Assembly (NCBI GenBank): GCA_022448525.1
Contig: JAKVCX010000006.1
Coordinates: forward strand, 62,001-126,000
From: Tenacibaculum sp.
GTDB lineage: Bacteria; Bacteroidota; Bacteroidia; Flavobacteriales; Flavobacteriaceae
Length of the DNA: 64,000 bases
Reading direction: 5' to 3'
In this document: positions 16,882 to 27,207 of the stretch, one piece after another
Numbering within the stretch: the stretch's first letter is position 1
Layout: every line of letters starts with the position of its first letter
The notes under the pieces: model-generated
Told to the model about the DNA's origin: nothing
The model's database searches: none
The model's input: only the letters and a program-made list of their open reading frames with translations
Position numbers and translations under genes: made by a program

Positions 16882-17797
16882 AAGACAAGGAAACCTCAGA
16901 GTCGATATTTAGCGGGCTTGAATTGGATAAAAAAAGTTGTTCGCCATCTGAAATAACTTCAATTAACCAGTAACTTCCTTTGAAATAATTCTTCTTAACT
17001 GTTGCTTTCATGGTAGAGGTTTCCGTAACAGAAATTTGATGAGGATAAACTAACTTTAGTTCGCTATTAATAGTGATTTCGTTAACATCATCAAAAAGTG
17101 CCGCTACATAAATATTTGGCGGAAATTGATAAAGTTCATTCGGTTTTCCTTCCGCAAGAATTGAATGGTCTTTTATAACGATTAGTTGGTCTGAAAATGA
17201 TAAAGCATCGCTTCCATCATGAGTAGCAACAATACAGGCAATATTTTTGTCTTTTAGGTATTGAAACAGTTTTCTTCTCAACGAATTTTTCTTGAAATTA
17301 TCTATTTGGCTGAAAGGTTCATCCAGTAAAAGTAATTCAGGTTCTTTTGCTAAAGCTCTTGCTATGGCAACTCTTTGTTGTTGTCCACCACTTAATGTTT
17401 TAACTTTTACATCAGCAAATTCTTCCATTTCAATAACCTCTAAAAGCTCTTGAGTTCTTTGTTTGGCTTCTTCTGGAAAGAAACGAGATAAAAACTTTGA
17501 GATGTTTTCTGCTACCGTAGTAAAAGGCATTAAGTCGAAGTTTTGAGGAACGTATTTAAAAAACTCCATCCCTGGAACTAAATGATATTCTGGACCTAAA
17601 ATTTGATGATCTTTCCAGAATAAAGTGCCTTTATCAACATCAAGTAAACCATAAATTACTTTTAATAAAGTTGATTTACCACAACCGCTCTCTCCCATAA
17701 CACTTAAATGTTCTCCTGGTTTAAGAGAAAAACTGATGTTGTTTAATGTAGGGTTTTGTTTACCGTAAGAAAAGGAGATGTTGTTTATTTCTAGCAT
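16865..17797 (-). CDS. ABC transporter ATP-binding protein, no permease nearby
   Basis: 310-residue cytoplasmic ATPase. Walker A GESGCGKST, Q-loop VPQNFDLMP, signature LSGGQQQRVAIARAL, Walker B ELLLLDEPF, and switch H in VATHDGSDA. The ~80-residue C-terminal extension looks like the TOBE-type regulatory domain of FbpC/PotA-type importers. I start at ATG 17797 (MLEINNISFSYG); upstream in-frame codons overlap a -7 element at 17803-17810. No membrane or binding-protein gene is adjacent, so the partner permease must be elsewhere. Substrate unknown. Confidence 0.9.
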   Translation of the reverse strand: MLEINNISFSYGKQNPTLNNISFSLKPGEHLSVMGESGCGKSTLLKVIYGLLDVDKGTLFWKDHQILGPEYHLVPGMEFFKYVPQNFDLMPFTTVAENISKFLSRFFPEEAKQRTQELLEVIEMEEFADVKVKTLSGGQQQRVAIARALAKEPELLLLDEPFSQIDNFKKNSLRRKLFQYLKDKNIACIVATHDGSDALSFSDQLIVIKDHSILAEGKPNELYQFPPNIYVAALFDDVNEITINSELKLVYPHQISVTETSTMKATVKKNYFKGSYWLIEVISDGEQLFLSNSSPLNIDSEVSLSFNLPQ

Positions 17798-17802
17798 GTT
17801 TG

Positions 17803-17810
17803 CAAAAATA
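17803..17810 (-). promoter_or_regulatory. Promoter -7 element, nearly leaderless ABC ATPase
   Basis: Minus-strand TATTTTTG, only five bases from the ATG at 17797, implying a leaderless or very short-leader mRNA. Confidence 0.4.
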
Positions 17811-17825
17811 GTCAAACAAAACAAG

Positions 17826-18275
17826 TTATATCTTCTCTAAAATGGCTTTATCAATTGAAGTAATTATTTCTTTTGAGTAAATCTTTTTCTGATGACTTAA
17901 TGAATTGAGAAAGAATCGTGTTTTAACTTTATAATTGCCTTTAGGAATTATAACATCAAATGACTTTGTATCATGTGGTTTTACATGATTATTTTCTTTA
18001 CTGTATTTAATTTTTTGAAGAAAGTAGTTAGCACATTTTTTATTTTCTTTTTGATTAAGTGAACTAAATTTCCACTTTCCTTTGTGATAGAATTGAATAA
18101 CTGGTTTTTCTCCGTAATAGTTTATTTTCTCACAGGAAGAATTAACTAAGCTCACCGTGATTAGACCTTGATTTTTAATATTGATCCTTAAGTCAAACTC
18201 GTCCTCGTTTGAATTAACTTGAGCAAAACTATTTCGAATAGTAAATAGTAAAAAATAGAATAAAAGCTTTTTCAT
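17826..18275 (-). CDS. Secreted protein of unknown function
   Basis: 149 residues from ATG 18275, with signal peptide MKKLLFYFLLFTIRNSFAQ (cleavage near 18-19). The mature region has alternating beta-like stretches with two Cys (SSCEKI, KKCANYF), consistent with a small Ig-like or periplasmic fold. The in-frame codons upstream (to 18284) would spoil the signal start. It ends 28 bases before the ABC ATPase gene and may share its transcript. No recognised motif. Confidence 0.65.
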   Translation of the reverse strand: MKKLLFYFLLFTIRNSFAQVNSNEDEFDLRINIKNQGLITVSLVNSSCEKINYYGEKPVIQFYHKGKWKFSSLNQKENKKCANYFLQKIKYSKENNHVKPHDTKSFDVIIPKGNYKVKTRFFLNSLSHQKKIYSKEIITSIDKAILEKI

Positions 18276-18321
18276 AATATACACTATGACGATTTACTTT
18301 TAGTTTTGTTTCAAAAAAAAA

Positions 18322-18347
18322 ATAACCGACACTTTCGTATCGGTTAT
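18322..18347 (-). terminator. Terminator with GAAA tetraloop after M13 peptidase gene
   Basis: Minus strand: 11-bp stem closed by a GAAA (GNRA) tetraloop, followed by nine T. It ends the S9-M13 peptidase transcript. Confidence 0.9.
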
Positions 18348-18367
18348 AAAATATTTTGAGAAATGTA

Positions 18368-20485
18368 TTACCAGATTTTAACTCTATCTTCTGGTTTTAA
18401 ATACATTTTATCACCTTCTTTAATATCAAAAGCTTGGTAGAAAGCATCAACATTTTTTAAAGGCACGTATGCTCTAAAGTTCCCTGGAGAGTGAGGGTCC
18501 GTTTTAATTTGATTTTTAATTGCTTCTGGACGTGCTTTTGTTCTCCAAATTGTTCCCCAAGAAAGGAAGAAACGTTGTTCTGGAGTAAAGCCATCGATTT
18601 CTCCTGGACGACCATTTTTCTCTAAGAAGATTTGTAATCCTTCATAAGCAGCATTTACACCGCCTAAATCACCAATATTTTCTCCTAAAGTAAAAGTTCC
18701 GTTTACGTGAACATCGTCAATAGCAACTAACGCATCGTATTGTCCAATTAAAGCTTTTCCTTCAGCAGTAAATTTCTCTAAATCTTCATCAGTCCACCAG
18801 TTATTTAAATTTCCGTCAGCGTCAAAACGAGCTCCAGAATCATCAAAACAGTGAGAAATTTCATGTCCGATTACAGCACCAATTCCACCATAGTTCACCG
18901 CTTCATCAGCTTGGTAGTTGTAGAAAGGAGGTTGTAAAATTGCAGCTGGGAATACGATTTCATTGTTTACTGGATTAAAGTAAGCATTTACAGTTTGAGG
19001 AGACATTCCCCACTCAGATCTATCAACTGGCTTACCTAATTTTGCGATATCTTTTTCATAGTTCCATTTAGAAACGTTAATCGCATTTTCGAAGTAACTT
19101 CCACCTTCTTTTACTCCTTTAACTTGTAAAGCTGAATAATCTTTCCACTCGTCTGGATAAGCTATTTTTACAGTTAATCGGTGTAATTTCTCTAATGCTT
19201 TTTGCTTTGTAGAATCACTCATCCATGATAATCCTTTGATACGCTTTTCAAAGCCTAACATCACATTATCAATCATTTCCTTAGCTTTTTGCTTCGCTTC
19301 AGGTGGGAATTTCTTATCTACATATAATTTACCAAGTGCTTCACCAATTGAACCATTTACAGAAGCTAATGCTCTTTCAGTTCTTGGTCGTTGTGCTTTT
19401 GCACCACGTAAATCTCTACTATAAAATTCCCAGTTTGCTTTTTCTAAATCTGTAGATAAAGATCCAGCAGCTCCGTTGATGGCATTCCAACGTAAAAGTG
19501 TCTTCATGTCTGCAACAGGACGTTCTGTGAAAATTGTATTGAAAGCTTTGAAGTAGTTAGGGTCAGTAACAATAACCTTTTCTAATACTTTACCTCCATT
19601 TTCTGTTTTTTCAGCATTTAAAACTCCAATACCAGTTAAGTGAGCATTCCAATCAATTGCAGGAACTAAAGCTTGTAATTCTTCAACAGACATTGGATTG
19701 TACATTTTTCTTGTATCACGTCTGTCTTCTTTAGTCATCATTGGTTCTGCCAAACTACGCTCGAAAGCAACTACAGTAGCAGCATTCTTTGTAGCAGTAG
19801 CTTCATCATCTCCTAGTTTCTGGAACATTTTAGCTACAAAAGCCTCGTATTTTTTTAATTTTTCTTTAGTATCATCATCTTGATCAACATAGTAATCTCT
19901 TGATAATCCCAAACCACCAGCACCTAAGTATCCAGCATTTGTTTTACTATCTTTTAAATCATTAAAAACACCAAAACCATAGAAAGCACCTCCACCATAT
20001 GGGGCCATGTTCGTGATGTAATCTTCTACATCTTTTTTAGTTTTAATTTCATCAATCTTCGCTAAATATGGTTTTAACGGAGCAATACCTTGTTGATTAC
20101 GTGTAACAGTATCCATAATACTTTCGTAATAGTTTACTGCTTTTTGCTGATCGCTATCAATTTCATTTCCTTGTGTATCTTTAATCTTTGGGAAGTTACC
20201 TTGTTCGATAGCTTCATTTAAGATTACTAATACGTCAGCGTCAGTTTTTTTACGTAGTTCTCCAAATCCTCCCCATCTTGTTCTGTCAGCAGGAATTTCA
20301 GTTTTGTCTAACCAACTTCCGTTAACATATCTAAAGAAATCATCTGATGGTTTTACTGAAGTATCCATGTTCTTTAAAACAATCCCAGGGATTTTTTCAG
20401 CAGTTTCTGCTTTTTCTGTTTTACAGGCCATCATACCAATTGAGGCAACAGCACTACAAACCAGAGCTTTTTTAAGTGTGATCAT
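18368..20485 (-). CDS. M13 family zinc metallopeptidase (PepO-like) lipoprotein
   Basis: 705-residue neprilysin-type endopeptidase. Active site HEISH at 541-545 and ENIGD at 602-606 (third zinc ligand E602), as in the gluzincin clan. N-terminal SPII signal with lipobox MMAC (Cys at about 21), so it is anchored in the envelope. M13_N region begins KPSDDFFRYVNGSWL. It probably cleaves peptides of up to about 40 residues in the periplasm or at the surface. It lies 14 bases downstream of the S9 peptidase, so the two lipoproteins form one peptide-degrading operon. Confidence 0.95.
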   Translation of the reverse strand: MITLKKALVCSAVASIGMMACKTEKAETAEKIPGIVLKNMDTSVKPSDDFFRYVNGSWLDKTEIPADRTRWGGFGELRKKTDADVLVILNEAIEQGNFPKIKDTQGNEIDSDQQKAVNYYESIMDTVTRNQQGIAPLKPYLAKIDEIKTKKDVEDYITNMAPYGGGAFYGFGVFNDLKDSKTNAGYLGAGGLGLSRDYYVDQDDDTKEKLKKYEAFVAKMFQKLGDDEATATKNAATVVAFERSLAEPMMTKEDRRDTRKMYNPMSVEELQALVPAIDWNAHLTGIGVLNAEKTENGGKVLEKVIVTDPNYFKAFNTIFTERPVADMKTLLRWNAINGAAGSLSTDLEKANWEFYSRDLRGAKAQRPRTERALASVNGSIGEALGKLYVDKKFPPEAKQKAKEMIDNVMLGFEKRIKGLSWMSDSTKQKALEKLHRLTVKIAYPDEWKDYSALQVKGVKEGGSYFENAINVSKWNYEKDIAKLGKPVDRSEWGMSPQTVNAYFNPVNNEIVFPAAILQPPFYNYQADEAVNYGGIGAVIGHEISHCFDDSGARFDADGNLNNWWTDEDLEKFTAEGKALIGQYDALVAIDDVHVNGTFTLGENIGDLGGVNAAYEGLQIFLEKNGRPGEIDGFTPEQRFFLSWGTIWRTKARPEAIKNQIKTDPHSPGNFRAYVPLKNVDAFYQAFDIKEGDKMYLKPEDRVKIW

Positions 20486-20499
20486 GTTGAATTAATTTA

Positions 20500-22656
20500 T
20501 TAAGGCTTAATTTTTTCAGTTTTCGAATTTGGTAAATTTTCGAATCCCATGTTATGTAAAGTAAATCCGAAAATATCTGCATATTGTTCAATAGTCTTAG
20601 CAACCGGAGTTCCAGCACCATGGCCAGCATTGGTTTCAATTCTAATTAATACAGGGTTATTACCTTGTTGTTTGTCTTGAAGCTCAGCTGCAAATTTAAA
20701 ACTGTGTGCAGGAACTACACGGTCATCATGGTCACCAGTTGTTACCATTGTAGCAGGATATTCTATATCTTCTTTTACATTATGAACAGGTGAATAACCT
20801 TTTAGGTATTCGAACATCTCTTTATTATCTTCTGCTGTTCCATAATCATATGCCCATCCAGCTCCAGCAGTGAAAGTATGATAACGTAACATATCTAAAA
20901 CTCCTACAGCGGGTAATGCTACTTTCATTAAATCTGGTCGTTGAGTCATAGTAGCTCCTACTAATAACCCGCCATTTGAACCACCTCTTATTGCTAAGAA
21001 GTCAGAAGAGGTGTAATTATTATTAATTAAATACTCAGCCGCCGCAATGAAGTCATCAAATACATTTTGTTTTTGAAGTTTTGTTCCTGCATCGTGCCAT
21101 TTTTTTCCGTATTCACCACCACCACGTAAATTAGGTACTGCGTATACTCCACCTTGTTCCATCCAAACAGCATTTGCAATACTAAAACTTGGAGTAAGAC
21201 TTATATTGAATCCACCATAACCATAAAGAATAGTAGGATTTTTTCCATTTAATTCTAAACCTTTCTTGTAAGTAATAATCATTGGAACTTTTGTTCCATC
21301 TTTAGAGTTATAAAAAACTTGTTTACTTTCATATTCATCAGAATTAAATGAAATATTCGGTTTCCAATATAGTTTATAAGTACCATCCTTTGGATTGAAT
21401 TGATAAGATGAACTTGGTGTGTTATAATTAGTAAAAGAAAAATATAGTTCTTTCGCATCTTTCTTTCCACCAAAACCACCAACAGAACCTACTCCAGGTA
21501 ATTCGATTTCTCTAATTAAATTACCGTCATAATCATATTGAAAAACTTTTGATACAGCATCCACCATATATTCAGCGAAGAAATATCCAGATCCTTTAGA
21601 AGGACTTAAAACATTTTCCGTTTCAGGAATGAAATCTTTCCAGTTTTCTGGTGTTGGATTCGTTGCATCAACTGTTACTATTTTTTGATTTGGTGCGTCA
21701 AGGTTAGTCACTAGATATAAATTAGTTCCCTTATTATCGAAAACATAAGTGTCGCTATTAAAATTATCAATTACTGTTACGAAATCACTATTAGGTTTAG
21801 ATAAGTCTTTAATGAATAATTTGTTACCAGAAGTTGAAGTTGATGCTGTAACAACTAAGTATTTATCGTCATCAGTAATGTAACCACCTACATATCTATG
21901 CTTTTCTTCTGGAGTTGCTCCAAATACTACTTTATCCGTATTCTGAGGAGTCCCTAATTTATGGTAATATAATTTATGTTGATCTGTTTTTGCCGAAAGT
22001 TCACTTCCTTTAGGTTTGTCGTAACTAGAATAGTAAAAACCTTCGTTTCCTTTCCAAGAAATTCCTGAGAACTTCACATCAACTAATGTATCTTCTTTTA
22101 TTTTTTTCGATTCAACATCCATAATTATGATTTTTCTCCAGTCACTTCCACCTTCAGAGATAGCATATGCTACAGTCTTTCCGTCTTTTGAAAAACTTAC
22201 ACTGCTCATAGAAGTGGTTCCGTCTTCTGCAAATGTATTTGGATCAAGAAACACTTCATCTTTTCTTTCTTTGTTTTTTCGGTATAAAACATAATGATTC
22301 TGTAGTCCATTATTTTTATAAAAGTACGTGTAATCTCCTTCTTCGAAAGGAACACCTACTTTTTCATAATTCCATAACTCAGAAAGTCTTTCTTTTAGTT
22401 GTGCTCGATAAGGAATTTTATCTAAGTAGTCGAACGTCAGATTGTTTTCAGCTTTCACCCAATCTTCAGTTTCTTTACTTCTATCATCTTCTAACCATCT
22501 GTAATTATCTGTTACTTCGGTATCAAAATATTTATCTACAACAGGTTGTTTTACTGTTTCAGGATAATTCAAAGCGCTTGTGTTTTTTTTTGGAGATTCA
22601 GTCTTGCATGCGGAGATAAGCGCAACTGCAAGAGCAGATAAGATTAATTTTTTCAT
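20500..22656 (-). CDS. Prolyl oligopeptidase (S9A) lipoprotein
   Basis: 718-residue serine peptidase cleaving after proline in short peptides. N-terminal beta-propeller domain starts at [20 protein letters not shown]. The C-terminal alpha/beta hydrolase has catalytic S560 (GGSNGGLL), D645 (DHDDRVVP) and H679 (NAGHGAG). The signal has lipobox ISAC (Cys about 17), so it is envelope-located, unlike the cytosolic mammalian enzyme. First gene of the two-peptidase operon. No missing catalytic residue. Confidence 0.95.
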   Translation of the reverse strand: MKKLILSALAVALISACKTESPKKNTSALNYPETVKQPVVDKYFDTEVTDNYRWLEDDRSKETEDWVKAENNLTFDYLDKIPYRAQLKERLSELWNYEKVGVPFEEGDYTYFYKNNGLQNHYVLYRKNKERKDEVFLDPNTFAEDGTTSMSSVSFSKDGKTVAYAISEGGSDWRKIIIMDVESKKIKEDTLVDVKFSGISWKGNEGFYYSSYDKPKGSELSAKTDQHKLYYHKLGTPQNTDKVVFGATPEEKHRYVGGYITDDDKYLVVTASTSTSGNKLFIKDLSKPNSDFVTVIDNFNSDTYVFDNKGTNLYLVTNLDAPNQKIVTVDATNPTPENWKDFIPETENVLSPSKGSGYFFAEYMVDAVSKVFQYDYDGNLIREIELPGVGSVGGFGGKKDAKELYFSFTNYNTPSSSYQFNPKDGTYKLYWKPNISFNSDEYESKQVFYNSKDGTKVPMIITYKKGLELNGKNPTILYGYGGFNISLTPSFSIANAVWMEQGGVYAVPNLRGGGEYGKKWHDAGTKLQKQNVFDDFIAAAEYLINNNYTSSDFLAIRGGSNGGLLVGATMTQRPDLMKVALPAVGVLDMLRYHTFTAGAGWAYDYGTAEDNKEMFEYLKGYSPVHNVKEDIEYPATMVTTGDHDDRVVPAHSFKFAAELQDKQQGNNPVLIRIETNAGHGAGTPVAKTIEQYADIFGFTLHNMGFENLPNSKTEKIKP

Positions 22657-22738
22657 GACTAGTTTGGGTTAACCTTTCAAAATTAGAAGAAAAAAACATA
22701 GAATTGTTACAATTTAAGATGTTTTTAACATAAAAAAC

Positions 22739-22746
22739 TAAATTTG
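22739..22746 (+). promoter_or_regulatory. Promoter -7 element for thioredoxin gene
   Basis: TAAATTTG fits TAnnTTTG, 50 bases before the thioredoxin ATG; -33 region is only T-rich. Confidence 0.5.
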
Positions 22747-22795
22747 TAATGTTGTATAAATATGACGTCTAATAGATAAAACAAGATAAAATAAC

Positions 22796-23155
22796 ATGAC
22801 AGAATTACTAACAAAGAGTGAGTTTATAGATAAGATATTCGATTTTGAAAATAAAAAAGAATGGGATTATAACGGAGATGTTCCCATATTAATTGACTTT
22901 TATGCTGATTGGTGCGGACCGTGTAAAATGTTAGCGCCAGTTCTTGAGCAGTTGAGCGAAGAATATGATGGTAAAGTAAAAATCTACAAAGTAGATACAG
23001 AGGCTGAGCAGGAGCTTTCAGCTGTTTTTGGTATTCGTAGCATCCCATCAATGTTATTTTGCCCAGTAGGAGAAGATCCTCAAATGGCTCATGGTGCGTT
23101 ACCAAAGAAACAAATAGAACAGATAATTTCTGATGTATTAAAGGTGTCTAAATAG
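22796..23155 (+). CDS. trxA: Thioredoxin
   Basis: 119-residue cytosolic thioredoxin with the intact WCGPC active site (C40, C43), the cis-Pro loop GIRSIPSMLF and normal length, apart from a slightly long acidic N terminus. It is the disulfide reductant for cytosolic enzymes and probably serves the ribonucleotide reductase encoded next to it. It has no signal peptide, unlike the WCGDS protein at 34.2 kb. No hairpin is directly behind the stop; the first terminator-like hairpin is at 23366. Confidence 0.94.
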   Translation: MTELLTKSEFIDKIFDFENKKEWDYNGDVPILIDFYADWCGPCKMLAPVLEQLSEEYDGKVKIYKVDTEAEQELSAVFGIRSIPSMLFCPVGEDPQMAHGALPKKQIEQIISDVLKVSK

Positions 23156-23260
23156 ATGGAAAAGTTGGTGAATTAATAATATTTTAAGGAAATAGATGTA
23201 CTTATTTTAATGATAGTTTACCAAACACACAAAAAACCCAACCATTTATACAAAATGCAA

Positions 23261-23290
23261 TTGACACATTTGAAGATGTATATATATTTG
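23261..23290 (+). promoter_or_regulatory. Full Bacteroidota promoter before a short untranslated unit
   Basis: TTG at 23261-23263, a spacer of exactly 19, then TATATTTG at 23283-23290: the best TTG-N19-TAnnTTTG match I found. It has no gene before the terminator at 23366. Confidence 0.6.
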
Positions 23291-23295
23291 CTGCG

Positions 23296-23393
23296 TACTT
23301 TTATGTATTCAACATTTACACAATCATAAATCGTAATATTGGGGATTATTCGAATTATGGAATCAAAAACGACGTTTCTCAGACGTCGTTTTT
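23296..23393 (+). ncRNA. Candidate small RNA or nrd leader transcript
   Basis: A ~98-base unit bounded by the strong promoter at 23261-23290 and the intrinsic terminator at 23366-23393. It has no convincing coding frame; two mini-frames (8 and 15 codons) lack ribosome-site support. It could be an sRNA or an attenuated leader of nrdBA (nrdB starts 282 bases later). I recognise no known RNA family. The start is inferred as about six bases after the -7 element. Confidence 0.35.
23366..23393 (+). terminator. Bidirectional-looking intrinsic terminator
   Basis: 10-bp stem AAAACGACGT / ACGTCGTTTT with 7-base loop and T-run after it on both strands. It ends the candidate sRNA and perhaps read-through from trxA. 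Confidence 0.85.
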
Positions 23394-23674
23394 TCTTTTT
23401 ATAAACTTTTCAAACTGTTGTTTTTTTTATCCAATTTTATCCAAACTAGAATCCTAGTAAAATTAACTACGGAGCAAAATAGTTTCCTTATAAATATCTG
23501 TAAAACAGAAAAATAACCTCTTGGTTTATAAGTGTTAAAATTTTGGGGTTTTTACCATTTTGTTAAAAACTTCAAGGAGTTTGTGGAAAAGTATAGCTTT
23601 ATTTTAGTCGTAAAATTTCCAATCTTTGTACTTCCCCCACGAGAGAAAAAAAAACACGAAATTAAATTATCAGA
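23394..23674 (+). promoter_or_regulatory. nrdB upstream region with weak -7 and DnaA-box-like site
   Basis: No gene is seen. AATCTTTG (23621-23628) is one mismatch from TAnnTTTG, 47 bases before nrdB. TTGTGGAAAA (23581-23590) is, in reverse, TTTTCCACA, one mismatch from the DnaA box TTATCCACA. Both are weak. Confidence 0.3.
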
Positions 23675-24646
23675 ATGGCTACTATAGAACCTATTTTACA
23701 AGAAAACAAGGACAGATTTGTTATTTTTCCAATCCAACATGATGACTTATGGGAATGGTATAAAAAGCAACAAGCTTGTTTTTGGACTGCTGAAGAAATA
23801 GACTTGCATCAAGATTTAGACGACTGGAATAATAAGCTTTCTGATGATGAACGTTACTTTATAAAACACATCTTAGCATTTTTTGCTGCATCTGATGGAA
23901 TTGTAAATGAGAATTTAGCTGAAAACTTTGTAAACGAAGTACAATATAGCGAGGCGAAATTTTTCTACGGATTCCAAATTATGATGGAAAATATTCACTC
24001 AGAAACTTATTCTTTATTAATTGATACGTACATCAAGAATGATGATGAGAAAAATAAATTGTTTAAAGCAATTGAAGTTTTTCCAGCGATAAAGAAAAAA
24101 GCAGATTGGGCTTTAAAATGGATTGAATCTGATTCTTTCGCTGAAAGATTAATTGCTTTTGCAGCTGTTGAAGGAATTTTCTTTTCAGGATCATTTTGTT
24201 CAATTTTCTGGTTAAAGAAAAGAGGCTTATTACCTGGATTAACTTTTTCAAATGAGTTAATATCAAGAGATGAAGGAATGCATTGTGATTTTGCTGTACA
24301 CTTACACAATAATCACTTAAAAAATAAAGTTAGTAAAGAAAGGATTAAAGAAATTATTATTTCTGCTCTAGATATTGAAAGAGAGTTTATTACAGAATCA
24401 TTACCAGTAAGCTTAATTGGTATGAACTCTAAATTAATGACTCAATATTTAGAATTTGTAACTGACAGACTTTTATTAGAGTTTGGATGTGAAAAAGAAT
24501 ACAATGCAACGAATCCGTTTGATTTTATGGAAATGATTTCATTAGAAGGAAAAACAAACTTCTTCGAAAAAAGAGTTTCAGAATATCAAAAGGCAGGAGT
24601 TAAATCAGGGGGAACAGGCTCTATCAGTTTTGATGCTGATTTTTAA
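23675..24646 (+). CDS. nrdB: Ribonucleotide reductase class I, beta subunit
   Basis: 323-residue R2 protein, the diiron radical generator for NrdA in dNTP synthesis. Ligand candidates: D43 (AEEIDLHQD), E105 and H108 in MENIHSE, then E in EFITESLP and E/H in RDEGMHCDF. Radical Y112 is present in SETYSLLID, so this is a tyrosyl-radical enzyme resembling eukaryotic R2. The C-terminal tail ends SFDADF, the likely peptide that docks onto NrdA. It precedes nrdA by 95 bases with a weak hairpin between. Cytosolic. Confidence 0.97.
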   Translation: MATIEPILQENKDRFVIFPIQHDDLWEWYKKQQACFWTAEEIDLHQDLDDWNNKLSDDERYFIKHILAFFAASDGIVNENLAENFVNEVQYSEAKFFYGFQIMMENIHSETYSLLIDTYIKNDDEKNKLFKAIEVFPAIKKKADWALKWIESDSFAERLIAFAAVEGIFFSGSFCSIFWLKKRGLLPGLTFSNELISRDEGMHCDFAVHLHNNHLKNKVSKERIKEIIISALDIEREFITESLPVSLIGMNSKLMTQYLEFVTDRLLLEFGCEKEYNATNPFDFMEMISLEGKTNFFEKRVSEYQKAGVKSGGTGSISFDADF

Positions 24647-24741
24647 GAGCTACTATATATAAAATATCAACCAATAAAATAATTGAAATCTTGAGGGAAA
24701 TTCTTCCCTTAGGGATAACCTATATAAAACCAAAATAAAAT

Positions 24742-27135
24742 ATGTATGTAGTAAAAAGAGACGGGAGAAAGGAACCTGTGATGTTCGACAAAATCACAGA
24801 AAGAGTAAAAAAGATGTGTTACGGATTAAACGGAATCGTTGATCCAGTTAAGGTTGCAATGCGAGTTATCGAAGGATTGTATGACGGAGTTACCACTTCA
24901 GAGTTGGATAATTTAGCCGCTGAGGTTGCAGCAACAATGACCACTGCACATCCTGATTATGCTAAATTAGCTGCAAGAATAGCCGTTTCAAACTTACATA
25001 AAAACACAAAGAAGTCATTTACAGAAACAATGACTGATTTGTACGAATACGTAAATCCACGCACAGGAAAAAAAGCCCCATTACTAGCTGATGATGTATA
25101 TGAAATCATCATGAAGAATGCTGAAAAGTTAGACTCAACTATTATTTATAGTAGAGATTTTAATTATGATTATTTTGGTTTTAAAACTTTAGAGCGTTCT
25201 TATTTATTAAAGTTAAATGGACAAATTGCTGAAAGACCTCAGCAAATGTTAATGCGTGTTTCTATAGGTATTCACAAAGAAGATATTGACGAGGCAATTG
25301 CGACATACGAGTTAATGAGTAAGAAATACTTTACTCATGCTACACCAACATTATTTAATTCTGGTACACCAAAACCACAAATGTCGTCTTGTTTCTTATT
25401 ACAAATGCAAGATGATAGTATTGATGGTATTTACAATACATTAAAGCAAACAGCAAAAATTTCTCAGTCTGCAGGAGGAATTGGATTATCTATTCATAAT
25501 ATTCGTGCAACAGGAAGTTATATTGCAGGAACAAATGGAACATCAAATGGTATTGTTCCTATGTTACGTGTATTTAATGATACTGCTCGTTATGTAGATC
25601 AAGGAGGAGGAAAGCGTAAAGGATCTTTCGCTATGTATTTAGAGCCTTGGCATGCTGATATCTTTGATTTCTTAGATTTAAAGAAAAACCATGGTAAGGA
25701 AGAAATGCGTGCACGTGATTTATTCTATGCAATGTGGATTTCTGATTTATTTATGAAGCGTGTTCAGGAGGATGCAAATTGGACGTTAATGTGTCCTCAC
25801 GAATGTCCTCATTTATATGATACGTACGGAGAAGAATTTGAGCGTTTATATACAAGCTACGAACAAGCTGGTAAAGGAAGAAAGACAATAAAAGCGCGTG
25901 ATTTATGGGAGAAAATCTTAGAATCTCAAATTGAAACAGGTACACCGTACATGTTATATAAAGATGCTGCAAACCGTAAATCAAATCAAAAGAATTTAGG
26001 AACAATTCGTTCTTCAAATTTATGTACAGAGATTATGGAATATACAGCGGAAGATGAGGTTGCTGTATGTAACTTAGCTTCTATTGCTATTCCAATGTTT
26101 GTTGCAGAAGATGAAAATGGAAACAAATTCTTTGATCACCAAAAGTTATTCGATGTTACTAAAAAAGTAATTAGAAACTTAGATACGGTTATCGATAGAA
26201 ACTACTATCCAGTTGTTGAAGCTGAAAACTCTAACATGCGTCACCGTCCAGTTGGATTAGGTATTCAGGGATTAGCTGATGCATTTATTATGTTACGTTT
26301 ACCGTTTACAAGTGAAGAGGCTAAGAAGTTAAACCAAGAGATTTTTGAAACGCTATATTTTGCATCTGTAACTTCTTCTATGGAGGTAGCAAAAGCAAAA
26401 GGAGCTTATTCAACTTACGAAGGATCACCAATGTCTCAAGGAGAATTCCAACACAATATGTGGGGAATTAATGATGATGAATTAAGTGGACGTTGGGATT
26501 GGAATGCGTTACGTAAGGAAGTTAAAAAGCATGGAGTTAGAAACTCGTTATTAGTTGCACCAATGCCAACAGCTTCTACATCTCAAATTTTAGGAAATAA
26601 CGAAGCTTTCGAACCATATACTTCTAATATTTATACACGTAGAGTATTATCTGGTGAGTTTATTGTTGTAAATAAACACTTATTAGAAGACTTAGTGGAA
26701 TTAGGATTATGGAATAACGATATGAAAGAAGATATTATGCGTGCAAACGGATCTATCCAGCATATTGATATCATTCCACAAGACTTAAAAGAGTTGTATA
26801 AGACAGTTTGGGAAATGAGTATGAAAGATATTATCGATATGGCTCGCCATAGAGGTTATTTTATTGATCAATCTCAGTCTTTAAACTTATTCATGAAAGA
26901 TCCTGACTTTGGAAAACTAACTTCAATGCATTTCTATGCTTGGAAGAGTGGATTAAAAACAGGAATGTACTATTTACGTACTAAATCTGCCGTGAATGCA
27001 ATTCAGTTTACATTATCTAAAGATAACGACAAAAAACAGGAAGAAGATAAGCCGATGAGCCCGGAAGAATTCAAGGCAATGGTAGACGCTTCTAAAAACG
27101 CAGGACCAGACGATTGTTTAATGTGTGGTTCTTAA
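24742..27135 (+). CDS. nrdA: Ribonucleotide reductase class I, alpha subunit
   Basis: 797-residue catalytic subunit. It has an N-terminal ATP-cone ([17 protein letters not shown]) for allosteric activity control, then the barrel with [17 protein letters not shown] (first redox Cys), the N-C-E catalytic triad in SNLCTEI, and PMPTAST. The C-terminal CLMCGS is the thioredoxin-reducible pair. It reduces NDP to dNDP with NrdB. The ATP-cone predicts dATP feedback inhibition. A GAAA-tetraloop terminator follows. No truncation. Confidence 0.97.
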   Translation: MYVVKRDGRKEPVMFDKITERVKKMCYGLNGIVDPVKVAMRVIEGLYDGVTTSELDNLAAEVAATMTTAHPDYAKLAARIAVSNLHKNTKKSFTETMTDLYEYVNPRTGKKAPLLADDVYEIIMKNAEKLDSTIIYSRDFNYDYFGFKTLERSYLLKLNGQIAERPQQMLMRVSIGIHKEDIDEAIATYELMSKKYFTHATPTLFNSGTPKPQMSSCFLLQMQDDSIDGIYNTLKQTAKISQSAGGIGLSIHNIRATGSYIAGTNGTSNGIVPMLRVFNDTARYVDQGGGKRKGSFAMYLEPWHADIFDFLDLKKNHGKEEMRARDLFYAMWISDLFMKRVQEDANWTLMCPHECPHLYDTYGEEFERLYTSYEQAGKGRKTIKARDLWEKILESQIETGTPYMLYKDAANRKSNQKNLGTIRSSNLCTEIMEYTAEDEVAVCNLASIAIPMFVAEDENGNKFFDHQKLFDVTKKVIRNLDTVIDRNYYPVVEAENSNMRHRPVGLGIQGLADAFIMLRLPFTSEEAKKLNQEIFETLYFASVTSSMEVAKAKGAYSTYEGSPMSQGEFQHNMWGINDDELSGRWDWNALRKEVKKHGVRNSLLVAPMPTASTSQILGNNEAFEPYTSNIYTRRVLSGEFIVVNKHLLEDLVELGLWNNDMKEDIMRANGSIQHIDIIPQDLKELYKTVWEMSMKDIIDMARHRGYFIDQSQSLNLFMKDPDFGKLTSMHFYAWKSGLKTGMYYLRTKSAVNAIQFTLSKDNDKKQEEDKPMSPEEFKAMVDASKNAGPDDCLMCGS

Positions 27136-27158
27136 TTAGAGTTAAATTAAAAGGGAAG

Positions 27159-27189
27159 AAAAGAGAGGTCGAAAGGCTTCTCTTTTTTA
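27159..27189 (+). terminator. Terminator with GAAA tetraloop after nrdA
   Basis: 12-bp stem (with two G-U pairs) closed by GAAA, 27159-27186, then T-run. Confidence 0.88.
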
Positions 27190-27207
27190 TTTTAAGTTAA
27201 AGTTGAA

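Noticed and set aside
23357..23404. Fifteen-codon frame with three Arg codons (CGT/AGA) over the terminator, like a leader peptide
   Set aside because: It is made largely by the hairpin and T-run itself, lacks ribosome-site support, and the Arg run has no obvious link to nrd or trx genes.
24694..24709. Hairpin AGGGAA-ATTC-TTCCCT between nrdB and nrdA as a terminator
   Set aside because: Stem of only six pairs and no T-run; nrdBA is more likely one operon, possibly with partial attenuation.
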